A DNA stretch of 64,000 nt from positions 257,472,958 through 257,536,957 of the forward strand of contig NC_080540.1 of the NCBI RefSeq assembly GCF_028640845.1, in the 5' to 3' direction. Under the pieces are notes generated by a model that was not told the DNA's origin, did not search any database, and saw nothing but the letters and a program-made list of their open reading frames with translations. The stretch is from Ahaetulla prasina. Lineage: Eukaryota > Chordata > Lepidosauria > Squamata > Colubridae. This document shows, in pieces, positions 10,740 through 20,436 of the stretch (within the stretch, counting starts at the first letter, position 1; each line of letters opens with the position of its first letter). A program made the position numbers and the translations under genes.

Positions 10740-11330
10740 TAGAATAGAATAGAATAGAATAGAATAGAATTTTATTGGCCAAGTGTGATTGGACACACAA
10801 GGAATTTGTCTTGGTGCATATGCTCTCAGTGTACATAAAAGAAAAGATACGTTCATCAAGGTACAACATTTACAACACAATTGATGATCAATATATCAAT
10901 ATAAATCATAAGGATTGCCAGCAACAAGTTATAATCATACAGTCATAAGTGGAAAGAGATTGGTGATGGGAACTATGAAACGATTAATAGTAGTGCAGAT
11001 TCAGTAAATAGTCTGACAGTGTTGAGGGAATTATTTGTTTAGCAGAGTGATGGCCTTCGGGAAAAAACTGTTCTTGTGTCTAGTTGTTCTGGTGTGCAGT
11101 GCTCTATAGCGTCGTTTTGAGGGTAGGAGTTGAAACAGTTTATGTCCAGGATGCGAGGGATCTGCAAATATTTTCACGGCCCTCTTCTTGATTCGTGCAG
11201 TATACAGGTCCTCAATGGAAGGCAAGTTGGTAGCAATTATTTTTTCTGCAGTTCTAATTATCCTCTGAAGTCTGTGTTTTTCTTGTTGGGTTGCAGAACC
11301 GAACCAGACAGTTATATTATATATTATGCT
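10740..11330 (-). mobile_element. CR1-L3-like LINE (Snake1-type) 3' end, copy 1
   Basis: On the minus strand the frame at 11031-11387 carries the RT C-terminal signature of CR1/L2-group LINEs: a Val-Trp-Phe-Gly-Ser-Ala-Thr segment, then Leu-Gln-Arg-Ile-Ile-Arg-Thr-Ala-Glu, a Leu-Pro-Ser-Ile-Glu-Asp-Leu-Tyr motif, and a Lys-Leu-Phe-Gln-Leu-Leu-Pro-Ser motif, ending with stop. The 3' UTR runs to 10771 and ends in (AATAG)n on the plus strand. It is 5'-truncated near 11330. Near-identical sequence is at 35022-35513 and an older copy at 44684-45311. Confidence 0.85.
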
Positions 11331-11534
11331 GGCATGCTTAAAGTACATAAATGCATACAGTATTTGCTCACCCATCAGCATGTCCATTTGTGGAATATGG
11401 AAAAGCAGATAATTTGGAAGACCTCCAATTCCACATGTAGCCTGCTATTTACAGCAAAATATATTTTTCTTACTATATTTTATCATAAAGCAGTGGTTGT
11501 CTGTTTCTGTAAGTTTTTAATGCTACATTTCTAT

Positions 11535-11825
11535 CAGTAGTGGGTTTCAAATTTTTTTACTACCAGTTCTGTGGGTGTGGCTTGGTGGGCATGGTGTGGC
11601 TTGGTGGGCGTGGCAGGGGAAGGATACTGTAAAATCTCCATTCCCACGCCACTCCAGAAGGATACTGTAAAATCTCCATTTCCTCCTGATCAACTGGGAC
11701 TTGGGAGGCAGAGAATAGATGGGGGCGGGCCAGTCAGAGGTGGTATTTACTGGTTCTCTGAACTACTCAAGATTTCCGCTATCAGTTCTCCAGAACTGGT
11801 CAGAACCTGCTGAAACTCACATCTG
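11535..11825 (+). mobile_element. hAT-like non-autonomous element, family B, complete copy
   Basis: Starts cagtagtgggtttcaaattt and ends cctgctgaaactcacatctg. It is flanked by a perfect 8-bp duplication atttctat (11527-11534 and 11826-11833), which fixes both ends. Inside are gtggcttggtgggc words, two diverged 41-bp minisatellite units, and a 'gggaggcagagaatagatgg' block. No coding capacity. Confidence 0.9.
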
Positions 11826-11833
11826 ATTTCTAT

Positions 11834-12478
11834 GTTAGTTACTCATGCTTGATTTTTTTATTAAATTAACTGTCTTATTCATATCTTGTCTCTTATTTTT
11901 TGGCTTAGACATCTATGCAAAACTAAATGTATTCCTAGTTGCCTGGATATAACTGCTAGGGATAGAATAGTACCTGGTTTTCTATTTATAGAATGAAAGC
12001 AAATCCATAATAACATTATTGGGAACTTAATTAAAAATGTCCCTTCACAAATTCTGGAAAGCTCTGCAGTTATTTTTCCATGCTAATTTTCTTGCCATTT
12101 TGCTTTCTCTGCCTCTGATCTGTCCTGTGGGAATCTCATGATAGCTGAGACACCTGCTCTTGGTATTGCTGTAATAATTCAAATTGAGGGATATTCTAAT
12201 ATTTATAGTCTTTCTTCACACTGTGACACAGAAAGAGCATGATAATGGCATAATGCTTTATGCTTTCCAAAAAATTTAAAAGAAATGGGAGTAAGCTGGT
12301 AAGAAAAACTAATAATTTTTTTATGTTGGGTGAGGCAGGGATTTGAATGCAAATAAGCTCTGACCAATAAATTATGAAGGTCTTAGCTTTTTCTTTATGT
12401 CAGATTGGGAATCATCATCTCAATTATAATTTTACTAATTCTTAATGCATGCTCACCTTGGGCCTGAGCCTTGCTTTG
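11834..12478. other. No recognisable feature
   Basis: AT-rich DNA up to the 5-bp target duplication of the Ty3/gypsy element; no gene or repeat recognised. Confidence 0.45.
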
Positions 12479-12483
12479 GATGC

Positions 12484-12661
12484 TGTAATGTATCTTTAAA
12501 TGTTTTGGCGGAAAACAGGCACGTTGCTGATTGGTTGAAGCCGCCGGTTAAACTGTATATAAGGAGAGGTTTTTCCCCAGCCCGGTTGCTGGATTCACCA
12601 TATATTAAAGAGCTGTTGTCACTACCCTGGTCTCCAGCCTCGTTACTTCCCGAACTTAACA
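12484..12661 (+). repeat. 5' LTR of the gypsy element
   Basis: 178 bp, beginning TG and ending CA. A TATA-like tatataag is at 12556-12563 and an attaaa polyadenylation-like signal at 12604-12609. Compared with the 3' LTR there are three substitutions, all A here where the 3' copy has G or the reverse. It should hold the promoter of the element. Confidence 0.95.
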
Positions 12662-12662
12662 C

Positions 12663-12680
12663 TGGCGACGAAGGTGGGAT
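12663..12680 (+). promoter_or_regulatory. Primer-binding site, tRNA-Ser-like
   Basis: The sequence tggcgacgaaggtgggat starts one base after the 5' LTR. It begins with TGG, complementary to the CCA end of tRNA, and from memory matches the complement of the 3' end of vertebrate tRNA-Ser(GCU) with two mismatches. The tRNA assignment is from memory. Confidence 0.7.
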
Positions 12681-12758
12681 CTCGAGGCTAAGAGCACCAG
12701 GAACGAGCTGAACGCACGGAAGAACCGAACCCAGCAAACTCAGGGCAGAAATGCAGCG

Positions 12759-13796
12759 ATGGCCAGCTACACTCCGCCCGCGCCGTTTGACCCATCCAGG
12801 AGAAATGGGAACGACATGACCCGCTCCGAGAGCTTCCTCGAGGCAAACGAACTGCAAGGAGTTCCAGACAACCGCAAAAGGGCGTATTTCCTGAGCCACT
12901 GCGGTCCCGAGGTCATCGACATCGCGGAAGCCCTGGCAGAGCCAACGCCGGTACAATCGGTATCGTGGCAAACTCTGCAAAATCTACTGAAGAACCATTT
13001 CACGCCAACACCGTCCAAATATGTACGGCGTTTTGAATTTGGAGAGCGCAGACAGCAAGAGGGCGAATCCATCAGCGATTACATGGCCGCCCTGAGAAAA
13101 GCCTCCAAGGATTGTGGGTACCGAGACTTGGATGAGGAGCTGTTAGAGCAACTCATCCGTGGGGTCAGAGACATTTGTTTGCGGAGGCGGCTGCTATCAA
13201 AAAGCAATCTAACGCTGGCAAACGCTCTGGACGAAGCCAGAGCTCATGAGATGTCCACCCAAGCGGCGGAAACCCTACAAAAGCCACTCACGCCAACGGC
13301 GAGCGCGAAATCAACCCCGGTCCACAACGAAGAAATCCAGACCGAATCAGACGGCGAGGATGAGGAAGGAGTTTGCCTCACCGGGAGAAGGGGCAAAGAA
13401 GACCGGGATGAATGCGGAAGTTGCGGAGGGCAACACCAGCGTCAACGATGCAAGTTCAAGGACGCTACATGTCGGCGGTGCGAGAAGAAGGGGCACCTGG
13501 CTCAAGTCTGTCGAGCACCCCAACCTTCCCGCCGAAAATTCAAACCAACCAATCAGAGCGCGGGATCGGCTAGGCGACCCGTGATTGGTCAAAACAAAAA
13601 GGGCGCGAATTCAAATCGAACGACCGTGATAGTAGGCCGTGCAGCAACCGCCGAGAAGAAAATCTTCACAAAACCAAAATCAAGGAGTGCCGTGCCGACT
13701 AGAAGTGGACACAGGGTCAGCGATCACAATCATGTCCTGGGACACTTTAAAGCTTTGCGAAAATCGCCAAACGCAAACTGCAAACACAGCGGCTAA
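12759..13796 (+). CDS. gag: gag protein of gypsy element
   Basis: 345 codons, open from Met-Ala-Ser-Tyr to stop. The N-terminal and middle parts (residues 1-160) resemble retrotransposon gag capsid: a Tyr-Phe-Leu-Ser-His segment, then 'Phe-Glu-Phe-Gly-Glu-Arg' and 'Tyr-Met-Ala-Ala-Leu-Arg' as in Ty3/gypsy gag. A CCHC zinc knuckle of the form C-x2-C-x4-H-x4-C lies at 13470-13511; a second cysteine-rich segment just upstream is incomplete. The last 50 codons overlap the protease frame, which is +1 relative to gag. The start chosen is the first ATG in the long frame. This is the only module that is still fully open. Confidence 0.85.
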   Translation: MASYTPPAPFDPSRRNGNDMTRSESFLEANELQGVPDNRKRAYFLSHCGPEVIDIAEALAEPTPVQSVSWQTLQNLLKNHFTPTPSKYVRRFEFGERRQQEGESISDYMAALRKASKDCGYRDLDEELLEQLIRGVRDICLRRRLLSKSNLTLANALDEARAHEMSTQAAETLQKPLTPTASAKSTPVHNEEIQTESDGEDEEGVCLTGRRGKEDRDECGSCGGQHQRQRCKFKDATCRRCEKKGHLAQVCRAPQPSRRKFKPTNQSAGSARRPVIGQNKKGANSNRTTVIVGRAATAEKKIFTKPKSRSAVPTRSGHRVSDHNHVLGHFKALRKSPNANCKHSG

Positions 13797-13974
13797 GAGT
13801 TCACGACTACCAAGGGAATCGCATCCCTGTTCGAGGACCACCTCCGTCCGCCGAGTACGGACCGCACAAGAAGACCCTGCCCATCACGATAGTCGAAGGG
13901 ACCCTGCCAAGTTTGTTGGGACTAGACTGGTTCCGTGCATTGGGCATGGGAGTGACTGGCATCTACAGAAGTGA
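13639..13974 (+). pseudogene. pol: pol: aspartic protease segment
   Basis: In the +1 frame relative to gag a Leu-Glu-Val-Asp-Thr-Gly-Ser segment (DTG catalytic triad at about 13708-13716) identifies retropepsin. Gag and pol overlap by at least 155 bp, so expression may have needed a frameshift, or the shift is a later mutation. The frame decays downstream: the Leu-Gly-Leu-Asp-Trp-Phe segment typical of the protease C-terminus appears at 13916 in yet another frame. Confidence 0.75.
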
Positions 13975-15137
13975 CTTTAACCTAAAAGACACACTCATGG
14001 ACGAATTCGAAGATGTGTTCAAGGACTGCCTGGGCAAGTACAAGGGGACCCCTATTTCCTTCAATTTAGACCCTCAGGTAGCCCCCATACAGTTAAAAGC
14101 AAGGAGGGTCCCTTTTGCCCTTAAACCCAAGATTGACAGGGAGATAGACAAGCTCATCAGTCAGGGGATACTGGTGCCAGTCGATCATGCAAAGTGGGAG
14201 ACGCCAATCGTCACCCCAGTGAAACCAGATGGGTCAGTTAGAATCTGCGCTGACTACAAGGCAACGTTAAACAAAGCCTTGCAAAAAAGCGCTTACCCGG
14301 TCCCCGTGGTGCAACACTTGCTGCACTCGCTGGGGCAGGGCACGTTTTGCCAAATTAGATTTGGCCCAAGCCTATCAACAACTGCCTGTAGACGCCAACA
14401 CAGCCGAAGCCCAGACAATTGTGACTCACAGAGGTGCTTTCAAGTGTACCCGGTTACAGTTTGGGGTGAGTGTGGCACCTGGTCTATTTCAAAATTTAAT
14501 GGAGCGACTTCTGCAAGGGCTCCCGGGGGTAGTCCCCTATTTTGATGATGTATTGGTATCAGCCGAAAATTTAGAAGAATTGGGGGAGCGTTTGAGAAAA
14601 GTTCTGGGCATTTTCCGGTCAGCCGGTCTAAAGGTTAAAGTGAACAAATGCCAAATAGGGGTAGAATCCGTAGAGTTCTTGGGCTACAGAATAGACAAGG
14701 AAGGAATCCACCCCACTGAGAGCAAGGTCAAGGCAATAAGAAAGGCTCCAGCGCCAAAAAACAAAACAGAGCTACAGGCATTCCTGGGTCTAGTGAACTT
14801 TTACGCGGTATTTTTGAAAAACAAGGCAACCGTTGCCGAGCCGCTACATAAGTTACTGGGAAAGAATACTGTTTGGTCTTGGGGAAAGACGGAAGCTAGG
14901 GCTTTCGAGGCAGTAAAAAACCTACTCTCGAGCGATAGCTTACTAATCCAGTATCATAGCACGATGCCATTGGTATTAGTTTGCGATGCTTCCCCTTACG
15001 GAGTGGGTGCTGTGCTCAGCCACAGGCTTCCAAATGGCACAGAAGCCCCAATAGCCTTCTACTCCAGAACGATGTCCTCGACAGAGAGGAACTATAGTCA
15101 GCTGGATAAGGAAGCTCTAGCTATAGTTTCAGGGTAA
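13913..15137 (+). pseudogene. pol: pol: reverse transcriptase and start of RNase H
   Basis: Two frames carry one RT. The first (13913-about 14350) has the fingers/palm segment with Pro-Ile-Val-Thr-Pro-Val-Lys-Pro-Asp-Gly. After a 1-bp shift near 14350 the second frame carries Ala-Gln-Ala-Tyr-Gln-Gln-Leu and the catalytic Tyr-Phe-Asp-Asp box at 14538-14549, followed by the thumb and the RNase H segment beginning Cys-Asp-Ala-Ser-Pro-Tyr-Gly-Val-Gly near 14980. It ends at an out-of-place stop at 15135-15137 caused by an indel. The RT active site is intact, the coding continuity is not. Confidence 0.85.
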
Positions 15138-15518
15138 AAAGTTTCACGAATCGTTTTGGTAGAGACTTTGAAATTGTTACAGACCATAGACCACTGTTAG
15201 GGTTACTGGCTGGCGACACCACCGCCTGTGGCACTTTCGCCCCGATTGACCCGATGGACTATCTTTTTAGCCGCATACTCCTATAAACTGCGGCATCGGC
15301 CAGGAAAAGAGTTGGGGCATGCGGACGCATTAAGCAGATGCCCACTACCAGGGGCGATCGAGGACCCCACTCCGGGGACGCCCATACTGTTAATTGACTC
15401 TCTGGACTCTGGCCCAGTCACGTCCAAGGAGGTGGCTCGGGCGTCATACCGGGACATTATTGTGAGAACTGTACTTGGTTGGGTACAAAGAGGGTGGCCG
15501 CTGCGCGGGGCGTTTTAA
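15138..15518 (+). pseudogene. pol: pol: RNase H C-terminus and linker
   Basis: Between about 15131 and 15205 the frame is shifted; there the Val-Thr-Asp-His-Arg-Pro-Leu motif of Ty3/gypsy RNase H can be read. From 15228 the original frame returns with Arg-His-Arg-Pro-Gly-Lys and His-Ala-Asp-Ala-Leu-Ser-Arg, the usual end of the RNase H domain. A TAA at 15516-15518 interrupts the linker; the same frame stays open afterwards into integrase, so this is a single nonsense change. Confidence 0.8.
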
Positions 15519-16781
15519 GAGTTTGTAAAGAAACGTGGGGAACTTTCGGCTCAAGGGGGGTGCCTGCTATGGGGGGATCGAGTGGTGATCCCAGAGAAAT
15601 TGAGGAAAAGGGTGTTGGATCTCCTCCACGAGGGTCACCCAGGGATTGTAAGGATGAAGGGTCTAGCGAGAAGCTATGTGTGGTGGCCCTTAATGGACTC
15701 GGAAATTGCTGAAAGGGTAGGGAAATGCCAGGCCTGCCAGGAGTCCAGACCGCAACCCCCAACGGCCCCGGTTCGGGAATGGGAGAGACCCCAAGGGCCC
15801 TGGTCGAGAATCCACATTGATTTTGCCGGCCCCTTCCACGGCCAAACCTTCCTGGTAGTAGTCGATGCCTACTCCAAATGGCTGGAAATCATTCTCATGA
15901 GATCCATGACAGCCGAGGCCGTGATCTCAGTCCTACGGCACCTATTTGTAACCCATGGGTTGCCCGACACACTAGTTTCCGATAACGGCCCGCAATTCAC
16001 GGCAACCCAGTTTGAGGAGTACTTGGCAGAAGAGGGCATCCGACATGCCCTCTCGGCGCCTTTCCACCCTGCGACGAATGGCCTTGCAGAGCGTTTCGTC
16101 CGGAGCGCAAAAGAGGCATTGTCCAGAATCAAGCCAGGCGACTGGCAAACAAAAATCGATGTTTTCCTGGCCGTCCAACACAGAACCCCCTGTGTCACAA
16201 CCGGCAGAAGCCCAGCAGAATTATTAATGGGCCGAAAGCTCAGGTGCCCACTAGACCGTTTAAATCCAAACTATACACCGGAGGGTTACAAGGGGGGACT
16301 CGAAAAAACAAGAGGGATGGAAATAGGCGACCGAGTGTGGGCACACAACTATGGTGAAGGCCCAATCTGGGTAGCAGGACAAATCCTAAACATAACAGGT
16401 CCAAAATCATACTTGGTGGAGTTAAAAGACGGCCGAGTATGGAGGCGCCACATAGACCAAATACGAAAACGCATAGCCGAACAATCCGAATTAGACGAAA
16501 CAGGCCCTGACTATACAATGTTTGAATCCACAGCTGACTCAAACCCGGGAAAATCGCAGGACTTATCTGAGTTCCCGGAGGTCCAGCGACGCCAACAGGT
16601 TCCATTAGAAAACAGCAGGGACGACTCTGCAAATAATCCAGGGCCGGATGGCCTAGAGGAGGAGCTGAGAGGAGCAAACAGCCCCTCCGGTCAGCTCGAC
16701 CCACTCCCAGGGAATGAACTGCGCAGGTCCGAAAGAGTCAGGAGACGCCCAGTCTATTTGCGTGATTACGTTGAAAAATAA
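15519..16781 (+). CDS. pol: pol: integrase (399 codons open from 15582)
   Basis: Integrase in order: an HHCC zinc-binding N-terminus (His in Glu-Gly-His-Pro-Gly near 15635, Cys-x2-Cys in Cys-Gln-Ala-Cys-Gln near 15730), a DD35E core with Asp at 15819, Asp at 15981 in Ser-Asp-Asn-Gly-Pro-Gln, and Glu at 16089 (35 residues apart), and a C-terminal GPY/F-like Gly-Pro-Lys-Ser-Tyr segment near 16400. All core catalytic residues are present. The first in-frame ATG after the nonsense codon is at 15582. No chromodomain or envelope is evident downstream. Confidence 0.9.
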   Translation, partial: EFVKKRGELSAQGGCLLWGDRVVIPEKLRKRVLDLLHEGHPGIVRMKGLARSYVWWPLMDSEIAERVGKCQACQESRPQPPTAPVREWERPQGPWSRIHIDFAGPFHGQTFLVVVDAYSKWLEIILMRSMTAEAVISVLRHLFVTHGLPDTLVSDNGPQFTATQFEEYLAEEGIRHALSAPFHPATNGLAERFVRSAKEALSRIKPGDWQTKIDVFLAVQHRTPCVTTGRSPAELLMGRKLRCPLDRLNPNYTPEGYKGGLEKTRGMEIGDRVWAHNYGEGPIWVAGQILNITGPKSYLVELKDGRVWRRHIDQIRKRIAEQSELDETGPDYTMFESTADSNPGKSQDLSEFPEVQRRQQVPLENSRDDSANNPGPDGLEEELRGANSPSGQLDPLPGNELRRSERVRRRPVYLRDYVEK

Positions 16782-16819
16782 TATGTAAATATCATGTAAA
16801 TAGGGGTAAAGTGTTTTCT

Positions 16820-16832
16820 GGGAGGGAAGGAG
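16820..16832 (+). promoter_or_regulatory. Polypurine tract
   Basis: gggagggaaggag lies directly against the first base of the 3' LTR, the position expected for the plus-strand primer. Confidence 0.85.
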
Positions 16833-17010
16833 TGTAATGTATCTTTAAATGTTTTGGCGGGAAACAAGCACGTTGCTGATTGGTTGAAGCCGCCGGTTAA
16901 ACTGTATATAAGGAGAGGTTTTTCCCCAGCCCGGTTGCTGGGTTCACCATATATTAAAGAGCTGTTGTCACTACCCTGGTCTCCAGCCTCGTTACTTCCC
17001 GAACTTAACA
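16833..17010 (+). repeat. 3' LTR of the gypsy element
   Basis: 178 bp, 175 identical to the 5' LTR. It ends aacttaaca and is followed immediately by the target duplication gatgc at 17011-17015. Confidence 0.95.
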
Positions 17011-17015
17011 GATGC

Positions 17016-17581
17016 ACTGAGTGAATGTCAGCTTGTGGAAGCAGCAAAAAGTTCATTCACCTGAGGCTGCCTCCAGCCACAATCATCTAAAGCAACTGAA
17101 CTGCCTGCAGTTGCAGAATGAGGAACCTGATCCTATGCAGCTACCTGGTCCCCAGGTGTGCCATTCTCTGGATCAAAAATGCTCAGCACATTTTCTCTGC
17201 CAGGAGGGATAGTCACTACTTGAATTAGATTCTGCTGGTGGTGGTTCCCTGAAAGGGCCATTGCTGCCCAGCCATAATCCATTGGAAAACCATACTCTGA
17301 GTACCTGAGATTCTGACATTTTAAGTGGCTGACAATTTGTACATCAATGCTTAGAACACAGGTCTTTGATTTGACAAGGCTTCTTCCCACTGCTTTGGAC
17401 CTGTCTACAACTAAGTTCCAAAGCACAAGGGATTTTGCTAATACATGGGAGGCAGCACAGATCCGCTGCCTGCCACTGCCAGTGTTTTGTTCTAAACCAG
17501 AACCAACTCTTGAAAGCTTTTCTGCCTGTGCATGCCTAGCCTGGAATGGGGGATTTTTAAAGCTGATATTATATTTTAATA
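17016..17581. other. No recognisable feature
   Basis: Mixed-composition sequence between two mobile elements; no gene or repeat structure recognised. Confidence 0.4.
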
Positions 17582-18561
17582 CAGATAGTCCTCAACTTAA
17601 GATCACAATTAAGCCCTAAATTTATGTTATTAAGCAAGGCAGTTGTTAAGTGAGTTTTGCCCCATTTTACAACCTTTCCTGCCACAGTTAATTTATTTTT
17701 TATTTTATTTATTTATTTTGTCACAACATCATACAAAAAGATTATATAGTATATACACATATAAACATATATAGGAAGAAGAAAAGAAAAACAATAGGAC
17801 AGGAACGGTAGGCACGTTTGTGCGCTTATGCACGCCCCTTATGGTCCTCTTAGGAATGGGGTGAGGTCAATAGTAGAAAGTTTTTGGTTAAAGCTATTAG
17901 GATTATGGGAAGAGACCACAGAGTCAGGTAAAGTATTCCAAGCACTGATAATTCTGTTGCAGAAGTCATATTTTCTGCAATCTAGATTAAAGCGGTTTAC
18001 ATTAAGTTTAAATCTATTGGTTGCCCTTGTATTATTGCAATTAAGGCTGAAGTAGTCTTTGACAGGAAGGACATTACAATAGATGATTCTGTGAGTTAAA
18101 CTTAGGTCTTGTCGAAGGCGACGGAATTCCAAGTTTTCTAAGCCTAGGATTTCAAGTCTGGTGGGATAAGGTATTTTGTTGTTTTCAGAGGAATGGAGAA
18201 CTCTTCTTGTAAAATATTTCTGGACACGTTCAATTGTATTGATGTCAGAGATGTGGTGAGGGTTCCAAACAGGTGAGCTGTAAATCACTGCAGCTGTTAA
18301 GTTAGTTAACATGGCTGTTAAGTGTATCAGGCTTCCCGCATTTACTTTGCTTGTCAGGAAGTTCGCAACAGGTGATCATATGACCCTGGAACACAACAGC
18401 CATCATAAATATACTCCAGTTGTCAAGTGTCTGAATTTTGATCATGTGGGGATGCTGCAATGGTCATAAATGTGAAAAACAGTCATAACTCACTTTTTTT
18501 TTAGTGCCACAGTAAATTAGAATACTTGCTAAACATATAGTTGTAAGCCAAGGACTACTTG
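17582..18561. mobile_element. hAT-like non-autonomous element, family E, split by a LINE
   Basis: The left end cagatagtcctcaactta (17582-17599) is the inverse of the right end taagccaaggactacttg (18544-18561). The body has repeated gttgttaagtga-like words and the 'gatcatatgaccctg' block. It is interrupted between about 17692 and 18283 by a LINE 3' end; removing the insert restores the order seen in the second copy at 21054-21405. Confidence 0.75.
17692..18283 (-). mobile_element. CR1/Jockey-group LINE 3' end inserted in family E element
   Basis: On the minus strand the frame at 17839-18312 encodes Ser-Ser-Pro-Val-Trp-Asn-Pro, then Ile-Glu-Arg-Val-Gln-Lys-Tyr-Phe-Thr-Arg-Arg and Arg-Arg-Leu-Arg-Gln-Asp-Leu, the RT C-terminus typical of CR1/Jockey-group LINEs. 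It is followed by a UTR with 'cacgtttgtgcgcttatgca' words and a tail of TTTA repeats. The same 3' end occurs at 33941-34247 and 45312-45503. I did not assign a family name. Confidence 0.75.
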
Positions 18562-19419
18562 TACTCCTCTGCTAACTAAATACATATATCTATTAAATTA
18601 AATGGCAGAAGATTATTTCTCCTCTTTCTAAAGTCTGGATGCAAGAAAGAAGACAGAAGAAGGCTACCTCTAAGCAAATCAGTACAGGGACATATGTTAA
18701 TGAACTGACATGCAAAAACATCAGGCCAACTCCCTTACTTTTTACTACTAAGAGTCACTGACATCTGATATTGCCATTTTATGATGCCATTTCATCATAC
18801 TGCAAAATGTAGATGTGTCTGCAAGAGATGCCTGCAGGGAGAGGGAAGGAGATCAAATAATGAAGTGCACACTGTGATATTGCAACATAAACTCCACCAT
18901 TTTTGTATTTATGATGTGTGTCACATACCAATTCATAATGAGCAGAGTTTGAGTTGTTAAGTCATGATGAATGCTTTGACATTTTGATAAAATCTCTGTT
19001 GCGGATGCTCCTGGGCCTTGGCATATTCTTGAGTAGCTCCTTATTGAAGTAAAATAGACTTTGAGTTTTTATATATTTGGTATAATAGAGCAGTAGTTCA
19101 GAATTATTACTCAGTAAATAGTAAGAGACGTTAATTTTGTAGATTTTGTTTGAAATCTGTTCAATCACACAAGTACAATGAAATCCACAATGTTATATTG
19201 AACAAGAGAAAGGCTATAAAATTCCTTTGCTTTTAAAATGCTGTATAATGGATTCTGATATGTTAAATCTGATTTAAAGGTGTTTATGGGACTTATTATG
19301 GGACTTATAATGCCAGCAGTATCAGCCAGCATATGTGACCATGTATAATGGTCCATAGATTTGTAATTCTTGATTTAAAGTTATTATCCTGATATAACTA
19401 ATTTATGCCATGAATAGGA
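18562..19419. other. No recognisable feature
   Basis: AT-rich DNA without recognisable genes or bounded repeats. Confidence 0.4.
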
Positions 19420-19585
19420 CATATCCCAAAAATTAGGCCAAGCCTGATTTTTGGGGTGGGCCTAAATATATGCCCTCCCCCGAAAATAAGCCCACCCTCT
19501 TTCTCACACACACCCACATAAGTCCCTCAAACCCCCAACCCTCCCAAGGCAGCCACATCCCTGAAAACTCCTGTGCCCATCCCTT

Positions 19586-19693
19586 TCACCGCCTGTAGTA
19601 CCGATTGTAGACCTTGAGCGCCTGCTCCTGCATCATGGTGGTGGCCCGCCTGCTCTCGCCCCCACACCCAGGGGCTGCATCCACATAGCCCAT
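19586..19693 (-). pseudogene. Possible second captured exon fragment (unidentified)
   Basis: On the minus strand 35 codons are open from ATG at 19693, with Met-Met-Gln-Glu-Gln-Ala-Leu-Lys-Val-Tyr-Asn-Arg-Tyr-Tyr-Arg-Arg before a TGA. The end reads gcg/gtgaaag, which could equally be a 5' splice site. The composition is that of a coding exon, but I could not name the source gene. Confidence 0.3.
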
Positions 19694-20436
19694 GCTACCA
19701 AGCACCCGCCACAGCAGTCCCAGTGCAAGCATTGCCGCCCTGGGGCTCTCTTGGCAGGGTGGCCACTGGCAGCAGAGAGGCCTTCATGTGCAACAGGCAG
19801 TTGTGGAGGACTATAACAGCAGGCATGGAGCATCCTGCAGCTGGGTGCAGGTCTTGGCGGGGATGGCTGAGGCACTGCAGGTGTTGCTGCTGCTGTCGCC
19901 GCTGCCTGTGGAGGCCTGGCAGCCTCCTGCAGCCAAGCTCAGCCATGGGTGAGGAACGTTGGTCATGGCTGGGCTGGCCAAACTGTGTCTGTCGGGGCTG
20001 CACTTGGAATGGCCTCCCCGGCGTCTCACTGCCAGGTGCCTGGAAAGAATAAACTGGACCAATGGGAGGAAGAGAGGTTGGGCAAGTGTCCTGTGAGGCT
20101 TCCTTCCCCAGGAAGAGTCTGGCCTGAACGCCTTCCAGTCCTGTGACTCCTGAGGCGAGGGGCTTCCCGGGCTCACTGGCGGGTGCTCTAGTCAGTCAGC
20201 ACTTGGATGATCAGAGCGGAGAGGAGCAGGGTCACCATAGAGTAGGAAGCACATTCCCATAGTGTGCTGTGGCTTCTGCTTTTGGCTGCATGCAAGGAAA
20301 GCAGCAGAAGCAGCAGAAGTCTTTCTTTGTCTCCCCCAAACTCTGCCTCTGCGGCTTCCAAACTCCAGCCAGGGCAGCGGCCGCTCTGGAACTGTGCTTC
20401 CCACTCTGTGGTGATGGCTGGAACTGGTTCCTTTAG

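Larger units (their letters stand above)
12484..17010 (+). mobile_element. Full-length Ty3/gypsy LTR retrotransposon (inactive)
   Basis: A 4,527-bp element with LTRs at both ends, a 5-bp target duplication gatgc (12479-12483 and 17011-17015), a tRNA primer site, gag, protease, RT, RNase H, integrase and polypurine tract. The order RT-RNase H-integrase and the integrase core place it in Ty3/gypsy (Metaviridae-type). No envelope frame follows integrase. Pol is broken by several frameshifts and one nonsense codon, so this copy cannot move by itself. The LTRs differ at 3 of 178 positions, so the insertion is fairly recent. Confidence 0.95.

Noticed and set aside
12453..12980. Minus-strand 175-codon open run across the gypsy 5' LTR and gag
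   Set aside because: It is antisense to the LTR and gag, and a similar antisense run occurs over the 3' LTR. It has no domain.
13246..13584. Alternative 112-codon frame inside gag
   Set aside because: It overlaps the gag frame that carries the zinc knuckle, and has only Arg/Lys/Ser-rich shadow composition.
19695..20176. Several overlapping 100-codon frames on both strands near 19.7-20.2 kb
   Set aside because: They arise from GC-rich, CTG/CAG-containing sequence with few stops. Only the UBA2-like segment and one minus-strand segment look exon-derived.
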